Positions 8,845 to 17,483 of a stretch of DNA of 64,000 nucleotides are shown piece after piece; the first letter of the stretch is position 1; every line of letters begins with the position of its first letter. The notes under the pieces were generated by a model that saw only the letters and a list, made by a program, of their open reading frames with translations, was not told where the DNA came from and ran no database searches. Origin of the DNA: Gemmatimonadota bacterium (lineage in GTDB: Bacteria > Gemmatimonadota > Gemmatimonadetes > Longimicrobiales > Gaopeijiaceae); the NCBI GenBank assembly GCA_022823365.1, contig JAJDXG010000045.1, positions 156,486 to 220,485 of the forward strand. The letters are read 5' to 3'. A program made the position numbers and the translations under genes.

Positions 8845-9656
8845 GCGCGTTCCAGCCCACGCTCCGCAGGCTGGACCGGGATCTGACGGTGCCCATTCCG
8901 GACCGCCTCAGGATCCTGCGCGAACTCGAGTTCGACCTCGAGGCACTCTCCGGCGAACTCGAAGCCCGGGGCATGCCGCCGGAGCAGGCTCGCGCCCGTG
9001 CGCTGGACGCGCTCGTGCCCGACGGGGCGACGCTCCGCGAACTCGACCGGCTGCACGCCTCCCACTACCGCCGGCTCACCCGCCACTTCAGCCCCGGCCG
9101 CCTGCGAACCATCGAACGGTCGGCGCTGGCCTTCGCCACCGCGGCCGTGCTTTTCGCGGAGACCTTCCTGCTCCTGCGGGCCGACTGGCTCCGTCATGCG
9201 TCGCCCTTCCTGTGGCCGGTTCTCGGACTGGGCACACTCCTTTTCGCAGCCATCGCCACGCTCTCGTTCAGGCTGTGGGTCAAGCGCGACCACCAGGATC
9301 CGACAGCGAACCTCCGCGTCATCCTGTTCCTGTCCGGCCTGACCCTCGCCACCGGCATCTTCGGCGCCCTTGCCGACCTCTTGCGGCTCGCCGGGGTTCT
9401 GGAGGCCGAGCCCGAACTGGCCGGATCGCTCCTGCTCGAATGGCTGCCCGCGAGCAGCGTCCTGCTCTCGTTCTCACTGCTCCTGGCCCTCGCCGGAGGG
9501 CTGGCCTGGTTCATTCCGGCCCACTGGCTCGCACTCGTTTCCGGCGCGCACGCGGAGCTGCTGGGCCATCCCCTGCCGAACACTCGCTCCGGAGCACCGC
9601 GGTCGCTCGACCCCGCGCCTCCACACCAACCCGCATCCCTGGGAGAATCGTCATGA
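8841..9656 (+). CDS. Membrane protein with a permease-prefix-like N-terminus
   Basis: A 271-residue protein. Residues about 20-65 (RILRELEFDLEALSGEL ... ARARALDAL) resemble the short helical prefix domain found at the start of ABC permeases encoded next to padR genes in Acidobacteria and Gemmatimonadota. Four hydrophobic helices follow (about 90-110, 120-140, 155-180 and 200-225), then a Pro-rich tail. There is no MacB/FtsX permease core, so this is not an ordinary antimicrobial-peptide ABC permease. The start is a GTG overlapping the padR stop. The function is unknown; context suggests a membrane response protein controlled by the PadR regulator. Confidence 0.7.
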   Translation: MSAFQPTLRRLDRDLTVPIPDRLRILRELEFDLEALSGELEARGMPPEQARARALDALVPDGATLRELDRLHASHYRRLTRHFSPGRLRTIERSALAFATAAVLFAETFLLLRADWLRHASPFLWPVLGLGTLLFAAIATLSFRLWVKRDHQDPTANLRVILFLSGLTLATGIFGALADLLRLAGVLEAEPELAGSLLLEWLPASSVLLSFSLLLALAGGLAWFIPAHWLALVSGAHAELLGHPLPNTRSGAPRSLDPAPPHQPASLGESS

Positions 9657-10054
9657 CCGCGATGGAAGCCTTCGAAGCCCTCGGCGTCATCCGCTGGCCG
9701 CTCACCTTCTCGCTGCTGGTGGTCGTCGCCCTCGCGCTGTGGTCGCTTGCGCTGGTGTGGCGCAGTGCCATGCCGGGCCGGCACGCCAAGGCCTGGATCG
9801 ACGCCATCCTGTTCTGGGGAGGGTTCGCGGCCATCAGCGGCGTGCTGGGCACGCTGGTCGGCATCATCATCACCTTCCAGTTCATCGAGTTGGCCGGCGA
9901 GGTCCGGGCAACGCTGGTGGCGGGAGGCATCAAGGTCGCGCTCCTGAGCTCGGCGCTCGGCACCTTGATTCTGGCCGTGGCTTCCCTGCTCTGGTTCGGG
10001 CTGCAACTGCGCTGGCGCACCCTGGTCGCGGAACACGCCGACAGCCCCGCATAG
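9653..10054 (+). CDS. Short MotA/TolQ/ExbB-like membrane protein
   Basis: A 133-residue protein with three hydrophobic helices (about residues 15-37, 48-70 and 88-112). The central GGFAAISGVLGTLVGIIITF and the following GGIKVALLSSALGTLIL match the pore-lining GTVxGI and GTAxGL-type repeats of the MotA/TolQ/ExbB family. It is shorter than the usual 200-plus residues, and no ExbD/TolR partner is adjacent. The ATG overlaps the preceding stop (ATGA), making it the last gene of the propeller/SUMF1-PadR unit. It converges on the next gene across a 54-bp gap with no clear terminator. Confidence 0.7.
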   Translation: MTAMEAFEALGVIRWPLTFSLLVVVALALWSLALVWRSAMPGRHAKAWIDAILFWGGFAAISGVLGTLVGIIITFQFIELAGEVRATLVAGGIKVALLSSALGTLILAVASLLWFGLQLRWRTLVAEHADSPA

Positions 10055-10108
10055 GAGCGCGGGCGAATCCGGAGCCGGCGCGAGAGGCTGGCCTCGGAAA
10101 AAGACGCC

Positions 10109-12394
10109 CTACCGCGAAAACAGGTACGTGACCTTGACGATCAGCTGCCGCTCGCGGAAGGACGCGAACTCGTTGTACCGGCCGAACTCGTCGTAGTCGT
10201 TCCGGCGCAGCTCGTCGTAGACGATGTAGATGTCGCTCCCCGGCCGGTAGATGTAGTTGAAGCGGGCCGCGGTGCTCCACTGGTCGGTGAGCGAGTTGTA
10301 CTGCGTCACGGTGCGCAGCGTCATCGTCGGCGAGAGCGCGTAGTCGACGCGGAACGAGGCGATGTCGGCGCTGAAGTCGCCTCCCGGCAGTCTCACGTCG
10401 TTGCGCGTGAACGCCCCCTCGGCGGCCAGTTGGCTGGTCAGCCTGAAGCCCGCGCTCGCGCTGTAGTCGGTGCGGTCGCCGTCGAAGAAGGTCTGCGGGG
10501 AGTAGTAGACGGTCCCGTAGAGCCGGCGCGACGGGTCGCTGTTGAACGAGAAGCGCCAGTCGCCGAAGCGGTGGGTGCCCGGCTCCACGACGACATCCGG
10601 CCGCACGTGGAAGGGGTCGTCCAGCACCTCCAGGTTGGCGTTGTACCAGATGTTGATGTAGGCCCCGTTCTGGAGCCTCGTCCCCAGCATGTGGTGGATG
10701 CGGCGCGTCACCAGCCGATTGTTCTGGTCGGTGGTGTAGGTGATGTTGACCATCGGGTCGAAGACGCGCACGCCGAAGCGGCCCGGCCGGGGATTGCGCT
10801 CCAGGTGGATCTTGCTGATGCGGATTCCGTTGCGCGGCAGGAAGCCCACCTCCGGGTTGAAGTTGTCCTGGAAGTCCGCGTACTCGCCGTAGACGTTCCA
10901 GTCCTCGTCCAGCCAGCCGAGGCGAATGTAGCCGGCGAGCTGGCCGTCGGTGACCCCGGTGGTCGAGGTCTTGGCGATGAAACTGTTGACGAGGAAGGCC
11001 GGGTGCGGGGCCAGCGTCATGTCCGCCGCGAAGGTGCGGTTGATGTAGTGCCCGTCGCCCACGTGCTTGTTGATGACCAGCGCGCCCACCTTGGAGCGCG
11101 CCATGATGTCGCGGCTGTAGCGGGCCACGAAGAAGTTCTCGCCGTCGCGGCCCCCGATGCCCTGCCCCAGGTCGCCGGGAAGGCCGTCCGTCTGGATGTC
11201 CATGATGGCGATGTTGTTGCGACCCACCTTACCGGTCAGCCGCGCGCCACCGAGGATGGGGATGGGATCGCCCGTCGCGGACAGGCCGATGCGCCGGCTG
11301 AAGAACAGGTCGGCCACGCGCTGGAAGGCGCTGTTGGTGCCGACGTTGAACTGTCCGGCGTTCTCCAGGAAAAACTCGCGTTTCTCCGGATAGAAGAGCG
11401 CGAAGCGGGTCAGGTTGACCTGCTCGTCGTCGACCTCCGCCTGGGCGAAGTCGGTGTTGTATGTGAGATCCAGGTTCAGTCCGGCCGACACCCCGTACTT
11501 GATGTCGAACCCGACTTCTCGCTGCCCGTCGTTCTCCACGATGCCCGCCTGCGACACCCGTGCCGCGCCCCCGGAGACGAACGGCTTGACGCGCAGGTCC
11601 ATCCCGCGGTTGAGCGACTCCAGCCCGGTGAGGCTGCCGGCCAGGCTCACGCGGGTGAGGGTGTAGGGCTTCGGGATGCCCGCCCAGAACGCCTGCTCGT
11701 TCTTGCGGCGGATGTTGCGCATGAAGTTGACGCCCCACTCCTGGCGCTCTTGGTCGGGGAAGCGCAGGGTGACCATCGGAATCGCGATCTCCGCGGCCCA
11801 GCCGTCGTCGGTCCGGCGCGCGGCGACGTGCCAGACCCCGTCCCAGTCCTTGTTGATGTTGGTCGCCACCCCGAAGCCGCGCCGGCTTCCTCCCTCGCCC
11901 TCCTCGAAGACCTGCTGCTCCAGCTTCGCCCCCAGGGGCGTGGTGACGAACATGTAGGCGGAGCGGAAATCCTTGAAGGTGTCGAGGATGATCTGGAAGT
12001 TGTCCTCCTCCAGGATTCGGTCGGAATCGCGGCGCATCTCGGTGGCGATGACGGCGTCCGGCTCCGAGTCGAACGCGCGCACGCCGATGTAGAGGTTCTC
12101 CCCGTCGTAGAGGATGCGGGCTTCCGTGCGCTCCGACGCCGGCGCTCCCTCGTCGGGCTCCTGCTGCACGAATGCGTCGATGGCTTCGGCCGACCTCCAG
12201 ACGGGCTCGTCCAGGATTCCGTCCAGGACCGGCGCCACGTCCACGCGGGAGGCGGCGACACTTTGGCCGTTCCGGCCGTTCTCGCCGTTCTGGGCGGAGA
12301 GGGGCGCGGCGGCCGCGGTGGCCACAAGGGCCGCCGCCGCCACCGAATGCATGCCGCGGCGCGTTCGCCGAACGCGGGAATCATCACGCGTCAT
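10109..12394 (-). CDS. DUF5916 outer-membrane protein with N-terminal CBM9-like domain (paralogue 1)
   Basis: A 761-residue exported protein. After a signal peptide ending at PLSAQ (about residue 35), residues about 50-210 form a carbohydrate-binding family 9-like sandwich (LDGILDEPVWRSAEAIDAF, NLYIGVRAFDSEPDA, WAAEIAIPMVTLRFP). The rest is a DUF5916 beta-barrel with the family-typical LTRFALFYPEKREFFLENAG. The protein is presumably in the outer membrane; the ligand is unknown. The ATG at 12394 is preceded by GGGAG; the frame stays open further upstream only as read-through across the terminator of the neighbouring gene. A paralogue lies at 17480-19780. Confidence 0.88.
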   Translation of the reverse strand: MTRDDSRVRRTRRGMHSVAAAALVATAAAAPLSAQNGENGRNGQSVAASRVDVAPVLDGILDEPVWRSAEAIDAFVQQEPDEGAPASERTEARILYDGENLYIGVRAFDSEPDAVIATEMRRDSDRILEEDNFQIILDTFKDFRSAYMFVTTPLGAKLEQQVFEEGEGGSRRGFGVATNINKDWDGVWHVAARRTDDGWAAEIAIPMVTLRFPDQERQEWGVNFMRNIRRKNEQAFWAGIPKPYTLTRVSLAGSLTGLESLNRGMDLRVKPFVSGGAARVSQAGIVENDGQREVGFDIKYGVSAGLNLDLTYNTDFAQAEVDDEQVNLTRFALFYPEKREFFLENAGQFNVGTNSAFQRVADLFFSRRIGLSATGDPIPILGGARLTGKVGRNNIAIMDIQTDGLPGDLGQGIGGRDGENFFVARYSRDIMARSKVGALVINKHVGDGHYINRTFAADMTLAPHPAFLVNSFIAKTSTTGVTDGQLAGYIRLGWLDEDWNVYGEYADFQDNFNPEVGFLPRNGIRISKIHLERNPRPGRFGVRVFDPMVNITYTTDQNNRLVTRRIHHMLGTRLQNGAYINIWYNANLEVLDDPFHVRPDVVVEPGTHRFGDWRFSFNSDPSRRLYGTVYYSPQTFFDGDRTDYSASAGFRLTSQLAAEGAFTRNDVRLPGGDFSADIASFRVDYALSPTMTLRTVTQYNSLTDQWSTAARFNYIYRPGSDIYIVYDELRRNDYDEFGRYNEFASFRERQLIVKVTYLFSR

Positions 12395-12455
12395 TCGCCG
12401 AATCGCTCCCGGGAACACAGTGGTTGCTCGCACGAGGAATCCTGTCTGGTTGAAA

Positions 12456-12489
12456 GAAAAAGCGCCGGGAGAAGGTATCTCCCGGCGCT
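12456..12489 (-). terminator. Rho-independent terminator after the Gly/Tyr-rich protein gene
   Basis: On the minus strand AGCGCCGGGAGA pairs with TCTCCCGGCGCT (12-bp perfect stem, 5-base loop), followed by TTTTTC. It lies 35 bases after the stop at 12525 and separates that gene from the DUF5916 gene. Confidence 0.88.
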
Positions 12490-12524
12490 CTTCCGGCGCC
12501 AGCCCGAACCGACTCCCGGCTCCG

Positions 12525-13724
12525 CTAGCTGCCTCCTCCCCGCCTGCGCGCGGTGCGGCCGGTCGAACTCCGCGACCCGCCGCCTCCGCCGGACGAGACG
12601 CCGACCGAAGAGCCTCCGCCGTCACGCCCCACCGTGGCGACGCCGCTGGGCAGCCTGCCACCGCTGCGCGTATATCCCTGGCCCCGGACCAGCCTTCCGC
12701 GGGACGATTCCACGCGCGGCTCGACGGACACCACCACCGGACGATAGCCGATGCCGTAGAAGCTGTTGTATCCCAGCCCGTAGCCGCCGTACCCGTAGCC
12801 GTAGGGCGAATAGCCGTACCTGTACGGCGAATACCCGTACCCGTAGTACCCGAAGCCGAAAGGCGAGTAGTACCGCGGCCAGCCGTAGGCGCTGCGGTCA
12901 CGGACTCGCCCACGCTGCTCGATGCCCGTGCCGATCCGGTCTTCCTCCTGCAGCCGGAAACGCCGGGGGTGGGACACCGCGACCACGACATCGATGACGT
13001 CCGAAGTCACCCCGGCGTCGGCCATGCGGATCAACTGTTCCGCATTCACGTTCATGTCGGGCGCGCTTTCCACCAGCCAGGCCTGGACGGTCTCGGCGTG
13101 CAGCACCTGACTGGCCTCGACGATCGAGGTGATGGTGGGCGCCGTGGTCGAGTACATGCGGGCGGCGCGAACCGCCATCTCCTGTCCGGTTGCCAGGTCG
13201 CCGTACCCGGCCGCGTCCGCGGCCTCGACGGTCGCCATGCGATAGTGCTGAACCCACGGCGTCACCTGGCCTTCCACCTCGACCGAACTGACATCCATCC
13301 ACTCGGTGGGGTTCACCATGACCATCATCCCCGAACCCTTCCGGTTCACCGCGTTGTCGCAGACATGTTCGGAGCGATGGTAGACGCGATGCCCGTCGGC
13401 GGAGAAGCGCCAGGTGGTGGTGCCCTCGCACCCTTCCTGGGTGGCGTCAACCGGCCGCCCGTCGGCGCGTGCCACCTCGCGCGAGACGACTTCGCTCCCG
13501 CGCACGGTCACGAACTCCGCCGATACCCGGTCCTCGCCGGGGATCACGCACAGCGTGGACGCGTCCTCGACATCCTGGCCGATGGGCGTCCAGCATCCCG
13601 TGAACGCCAGCCAGCTGCCGACCGGGGATTGTCCTTCCACGGGGACGGTGCCGACCAACAACAGTAGCGCGACGACCGAACACCGCCGGATCACAGCCGC
13701 CAAGGCTTCCTGACGTGCTCTCAT
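12525..13724 (-). CDS. Exported protein with a long Gly/Tyr-rich low-complexity tract
   Basis: A 399-residue protein with a signal peptide (hydrophobic VVALLLLVGTVPVEG, about residues 16-30). The folded part (about 30-260) has several cysteines and ends in a helical region (AEQLIRMADAGVTSDVIDVVVA). From about residue 280 to 345 the sequence becomes a repetitive Tyr/Gly/Pro tract (YGYSPY and GYGYGGYG units), then a Ser/Gly/Arg tail. GGAGGGAAGGA lies just before the chosen ATG at 13724. It is 47 bp downstream of the barrel gene and ends in a strong terminator, so the two form one unit. The family is unknown; tyrosine-glycine tracts of this type occur in self-assembling or adhesive surface proteins. 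Confidence 0.8.
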   Translation of the reverse strand: MRARQEALAAVIRRCSVVALLLLVGTVPVEGQSPVGSWLAFTGCWTPIGQDVEDASTLCVIPGEDRVSAEFVTVRGSEVVSREVARADGRPVDATQEGCEGTTTWRFSADGHRVYHRSEHVCDNAVNRKGSGMMVMVNPTEWMDVSSVEVEGQVTPWVQHYRMATVEAADAAGYGDLATGQEMAVRAARMYSTTAPTITSIVEASQVLHAETVQAWLVESAPDMNVNAEQLIRMADAGVTSDVIDVVVAVSHPRRFRLQEEDRIGTGIEQRGRVRDRSAYGWPRYYSPFGFGYYGYGYSPYRYGYSPYGYGYGGYGLGYNSFYGIGYRPVVVSVEPRVESSRGRLVRGQGYTRSGGRLPSGVATVGRDGGGSSVGVSSGGGGGSRSSTGRTARRRGGGS

Positions 13725-13771
13725 GTTCCTTCCCTCCGCTGACAACTGCCGTACTTCCAAGGGCGCCATGG

Positions 13772-14527
13772 TCAACCACCCATGCGGATTCCAAATCCCG
13801 CCAGGACCTGGAAACCGGACAGGTCGATGTTGTCAAAACCCTCGAACGCGCGATCCATGGGGCCGCTGGACCAAGAATAACGCCCTTCCGCCGTCAGCAC
13901 GAATCGCGGCCCCATTGCGACCTCCACTCCGCTGAAGACGTGCAGGAAGGGGGTCGTGCCGTCCGACACCAACTGGTCATAAAAGATGTCCAGCGTCTCG
14001 ACATCGACGAAATCCCCGTCCTGCTCGAACCTGTAATAGTTGCCGCCACCTCCCGCTCCGACGTAGGGCACGAAGCCGGACGGCACCCACGCAAAACGGC
14101 CCAGGCTGCGGCCGCGGTCCCGCAGGTAGTAGCGCACGCTCAGCGTAAACGGGAGCTTCGAGTGCGTGGTCACCTGCTCGATGGGCAGGCCGTCGGTGTC
14201 TTCCCAGTCGCGGAATTCGGAGGGGGTTTCGCTCTTGGCGTAAGCCACGCCCGCCACCAGGTCGAGCCTGTCGCTCAGCCGCACGCCGAGATCGACCCCG
14301 AAGGCCGGGGCGGCGAAACTGCTCTTTTCCAGCGTGAGCAGCTCGCTCGTATAACTGAAGATGTCGCTGCCCGCGCGCGGGATGTCGTATCCGGTGCGGA
14401 TGGAAAAGGTGGCTCCGGGGCGGCCGAAGAGAAAACCGTCTCCATCCTGCGCCCGAGCCGCCGAAGGCAGGGCCGCCGCGCCCGCCACGACCGCGATCAG
14501 AAACGACACCATGGCCTGTCGATTCAT
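13772..14527 (-). CDS. Outer-membrane beta-barrel protein
   Basis: A 251-residue protein with a signal peptide ending at AARAQ (about residue 25). It consists of alternating amphipathic strands typical of an eight-stranded OmpA/OmpW-like barrel (FSIRTGYDIP, FGVDLGVRLSDRLDLVAGVAYA, LPFTLSVRYYL, FVPYVGAGGGGNYYRF, FVLTAEGRYSW, FQVLAGFGIRM). There is no OmpA peptidoglycan domain. The ATG at 14527 follows GGGAG. It precedes the Gly/Tyr-rich exported protein in the same unit, so the pair may act together at the cell surface. The specific function is unknown. Confidence 0.82.
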   Translation of the reverse strand: MNRQAMVSFLIAVVAGAAALPSAARAQDGDGFLFGRPGATFSIRTGYDIPRAGSDIFSYTSELLTLEKSSFAAPAFGVDLGVRLSDRLDLVAGVAYAKSETPSEFRDWEDTDGLPIEQVTTHSKLPFTLSVRYYLRDRGRSLGRFAWVPSGFVPYVGAGGGGNYYRFEQDGDFVDVETLDIFYDQLVSDGTTPFLHVFSGVEVAMGPRFVLTAEGRYSWSSGPMDRAFEGFDNIDLSGFQVLAGFGIRMGG

Positions 14528-14692
14528 GGAGCACTCCCGATAAGTTGGATGCCGGTCCCGCACCTCGGCTGCTTGCGCATCCGGAACGTCGTTCTACACG
14601 ATTTCCGGTTACGCGTTCGCCGCTCGAACTCATCATGGTTCGCCGCTGGATGGGGAGCCACGCTGCAATCATCGTGCCGAAGGAGTCACGCC

Positions 14693-15886
14693 ATGAACCA
14701 CCCACGCACCTTTTCCTACGCGCTGACCTGCGTCGCCGCCGCCGGCATCATGGCACTCTCCGCCTGTACCATCGAGTCGGCGAGCCAGACGCCCGACATG
14801 TCGGGCGAGGCGCCCATCTTCGAGGTGGATCCGCTCTGGCCCAAGCCGCTGCCCAACCACTGGATCCTGGGCTCGACCATCGGCGTGGGCGTCGATTCGC
14901 GCGACCACGTCTTCATCATCCACCGCCAGACCACCTTCAGCGAGGTCAACGAGATCGGCGCCACCCTGGACCCGCCCACCAGCGAGTGCTGCGTGCCCGC
15001 GCCCAACGTGCTCGAGTTCGATCCCGAGGGGAACCTGGTCAACTCCTGGGGCGGCCCCGGGGAGGGCTACGACTGGCCCACCTCCAACCACGGCCTCAGC
15101 GTGGATCACCACGACAACATCTGGATCGGGGGCAACGGCGGACCGGACGGGCAGTTGCTCAAGTTCACCCGCGACGGCGAGTTCCTGATGCAGGTGGGCG
15201 TGGCCGACGCGCAGCCCAACAGCAACTCCATGGAGCACTTCTCGCGGGTCGCGAAGATCTCCTTCGACGGCACCACGGACGAGGCTTTCGTCGCTGACGG
15301 ATACGGCAATCGGCGGGTAGTGGTGCTCGACTCCAACACCGGGGAATTCAAGCGCTACTGGGGCGCCTACGGCAACGAGCCCAGCGACGACCTGGTGCCC
15401 TCGCACACGCCCGGCGGCCCGCAGCAGCAGCAGTTCCGCACGCCGGTGCACTGCGCCGACCCCTCGGCGGACGGGCTGGTCTACGTCTGCGACCGCGCCG
15501 GCAACCGCATCCAGGTCTTCCAGAGCGACGGCACCTTCGTGCGCGAGGCGATCATCGCCAACCAGACCCTGGGCGGCGGATCGGTGTGGGACATCACTTT
15601 CTCGCGCGATCCCGGGCAGCGCTTCCTGTACGTGGCCGACGGGATGAACAAGGTGGTCCACGTGCTCGACCGGGAGAGCCTCGAAGTGCTCACCAGCTTC
15701 GGCGGCGGCGGCCGTCAGCCCGGCCAGTTCTACGGCGTGCACAGCGTCGCCACCGACTCGCAGGGCAACCTCTACACCACCGAGACCTACGAGGGCAAGC
15801 GGCTGCAGAAGTTCGTCTTCATGGGGACCGGGCCGGTGACCGCGGAGCACCAGGGCGCCCTCTGGCCGCGGAGCGGCGGTGAATAG
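14693..15886 (+). CDS. NHL-repeat beta-propeller lipoprotein
   Basis: A 397-residue protein with a lipobox LSAC (Cys25), so membrane-anchored outside the cytoplasm. The remainder is a six-bladed NHL-type propeller: repeated blades such as GVGVDSRDHVFIIHR, NVLEFDPEGNLVNSWG, GLSVDHHDNIWIGG, LVYVCDRAGNRIQVFQSDG and SVATDSQGNLYTTETY. Similar proteins are annotated as 6-bladed propeller or peptidyl-glycine-lyase-like, but no catalytic assignment is safe here. AAGGAG precedes the ATG. Its last codons overlap the next gene's GTG start by 8 bases, making it the first gene of a five-gene operon of exported hydrolases and barrel proteins. Confidence 0.88.
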   Translation: MNHPRTFSYALTCVAAAGIMALSACTIESASQTPDMSGEAPIFEVDPLWPKPLPNHWILGSTIGVGVDSRDHVFIIHRQTTFSEVNEIGATLDPPTSECCVPAPNVLEFDPEGNLVNSWGGPGEGYDWPTSNHGLSVDHHDNIWIGGNGGPDGQLLKFTRDGEFLMQVGVADAQPNSNSMEHFSRVAKISFDGTTDEAFVADGYGNRRVVVLDSNTGEFKRYWGAYGNEPSDDLVPSHTPGGPQQQQFRTPVHCADPSADGLVYVCDRAGNRIQVFQSDGTFVREAIIANQTLGGGSVWDITFSRDPGQRFLYVADGMNKVVHVLDRESLEVLTSFGGGGRQPGQFYGVHSVATDSQGNLYTTETYEGKRLQKFVFMGTGPVTAEHQGALWPRSGGE

Positions 15887-17483
15887 GCGCTTCCTTGCGC
15901 TGGCCGCAATCCTCGTCGCGGCGTGCGCGCCGGACGCGGGCGGCAACTTCGACGTCCTCATCACCGGGGGCACCGTCGTCGACGGGACCGGGAGCGCGGG
16001 CTTCGCAGCCGACGTAGGAGTGCGCGACGGGTTCATCGCCGTGGTCTCGCGCGAGCCCCTCGATCGCGGGGCCGCGGACCTGGTCATCGACGCCTCGGGC
16101 CGGACCGTGACCCCGGGCTTCATCGACAACCACGCGCACATCCAGCAGACCATCGCCGAGTATCCCCTGGTCGAGAACTTCCTGCACCAGGGAATCACGA
16201 CCATCATGGCCTCCCTGCACTCGGGCGATCAGCCCTGGCCGCTGGACGAGTTCGCGTCGAACCTGGAGATGGCGCCCAACGTGGGCTTCTTCGCCGGGCA
16301 CACCTGGACCCGCAAGCAGGTGCTCGGGCTCGAGAACCGGGCCCCGACCGCGGACGAACTCGAGCAGATGAAGACGCTCGTCGACCAGAGCATGCGCCAG
16401 GGCGCGCTCGGCCTCTCGACCGGGCTTCTCTACGTGCCGGCCAACTTCGCCGAGACCGAGGAGGTCATCGAGCTCGCAAAGGTGGCGTCGCGGCACGGCG
16501 GCATCTACGTCAGCCACATGCGCAACGAGGCCAGCGGACTGCTGGAGTCGGTCGCGGAGGTCATCCGCATCGCCGACGAGGCCGACATCCCGGCGCAGAT
16601 CAACCACCACAAGGCCGCGGGCGCGGCGCAATGGGGATGGAGCGAGCACAGCCTGGCCATGATCGACTCGGCCAACGCCGCGGGCCTCACCGTCACCCAC
16701 GACCTCTATCCGTATGCGGCTTCGAGCACGGGGTCGGTCATCCTCTTCCCGCAATGGGCTCTTGCCGGAGGGCCCGACGCCTTCGCCGAGCGCGTGGCCG
16801 ATGCCGGGACCCGCGCGCGCATGGAAGAGGACATGCGGGCCATCTTCACCACCGACCGGGTGGGGAATGACATCTCCCGCATCCAGTTCCGGGTGCTGCC
16901 GGCGGACGAAAGCTACAACGGACGCACGCTGGCCGACTACGCCGCCGACCGGGGCCTCCCCAACGACCTCGAAACCGGCATCGACCTCGCCATCGACCTG
17001 CAACTGGGCGGCGGCTTCAGCGCCATCTATCACGCGATGGACGAAGGCGACGTCATCCGCATCATGCAGCATCCGCTGGCGATGATCGAGACGGATGGAG
17101 ACGCGGTGGAGTTCGGCGTAGGATATCCGCATCCGCGCAGCTACGGGGCGTTTCCGAGGGTGCTGGCTCGCTACGTGCGCGAGCTGGGCGTGATTTCGCT
17201 CGAGGAGGCGGTGAAGAAGATGACGTCGATGCCGGCGCAGTGGCTGAACCGGGACGACATGGGCGTGATCGCCGAGGGGATGCGCGCGGACATCGCCGTG
17301 TTCGATCCGGCAACGGTGGCGGATCGGGCCACCTACACCGACCCCCACCAGTACAGCGAGGGCATCGACAACCTGCTGGTGAACGGCGTGCCGGTCATCC
17401 TGGGCGGGAAGATCACCGGTGAGAAGCCCGGACGATGGATCCGGGGGCCGGTGCGCGAACCGCGGGAGGGTTCCGCAGGATGA
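15879..17483 (+). CDS. Exported D-aminoacylase-like amidohydrolase (N-acyl-D-amino-acid deacylase family)
   Basis: A 534-residue metal-dependent amidohydrolase with a lipoprotein signal (VAAC, Cys16). Visible family motifs are the HxH of DNHAHIQQT, the D-aminoacylase hallmark GLSTGLLYVPANFAETEEV, SHMRNE, the metal-ligand INHHKAAG, and MIETDGDAV near the end of the barrel. The family removes acyl groups from N-acyl-D-amino acids, or acts on related amides. Lipid anchoring places it in the periplasm or on the outer membrane, whereas typical relatives are cytoplasmic. The GTG start overlaps the propeller gene, and the stop overlaps the next ATG (ATGA). The substrate is not deducible from sequence alone. 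Confidence 0.85.
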   Translation: MNRRFLALAAILVAACAPDAGGNFDVLITGGTVVDGTGSAGFAADVGVRDGFIAVVSREPLDRGAADLVIDASGRTVTPGFIDNHAHIQQTIAEYPLVENFLHQGITTIMASLHSGDQPWPLDEFASNLEMAPNVGFFAGHTWTRKQVLGLENRAPTADELEQMKTLVDQSMRQGALGLSTGLLYVPANFAETEEVIELAKVASRHGGIYVSHMRNEASGLLESVAEVIRIADEADIPAQINHHKAAGAAQWGWSEHSLAMIDSANAAGLTVTHDLYPYAASSTGSVILFPQWALAGGPDAFAERVADAGTRARMEEDMRAIFTTDRVGNDISRIQFRVLPADESYNGRTLADYAADRGLPNDLETGIDLAIDLQLGGGFSAIYHAMDEGDVIRIMQHPLAMIETDGDAVEFGVGYPHPRSYGAFPRVLARYVRELGVISLEEAVKKMTSMPAQWLNRDDMGVIAEGMRADIAVFDPATVADRATYTDPHQYSEGIDNLLVNGVPVILGGKITGEKPGRWIRGPVREPREGSAG

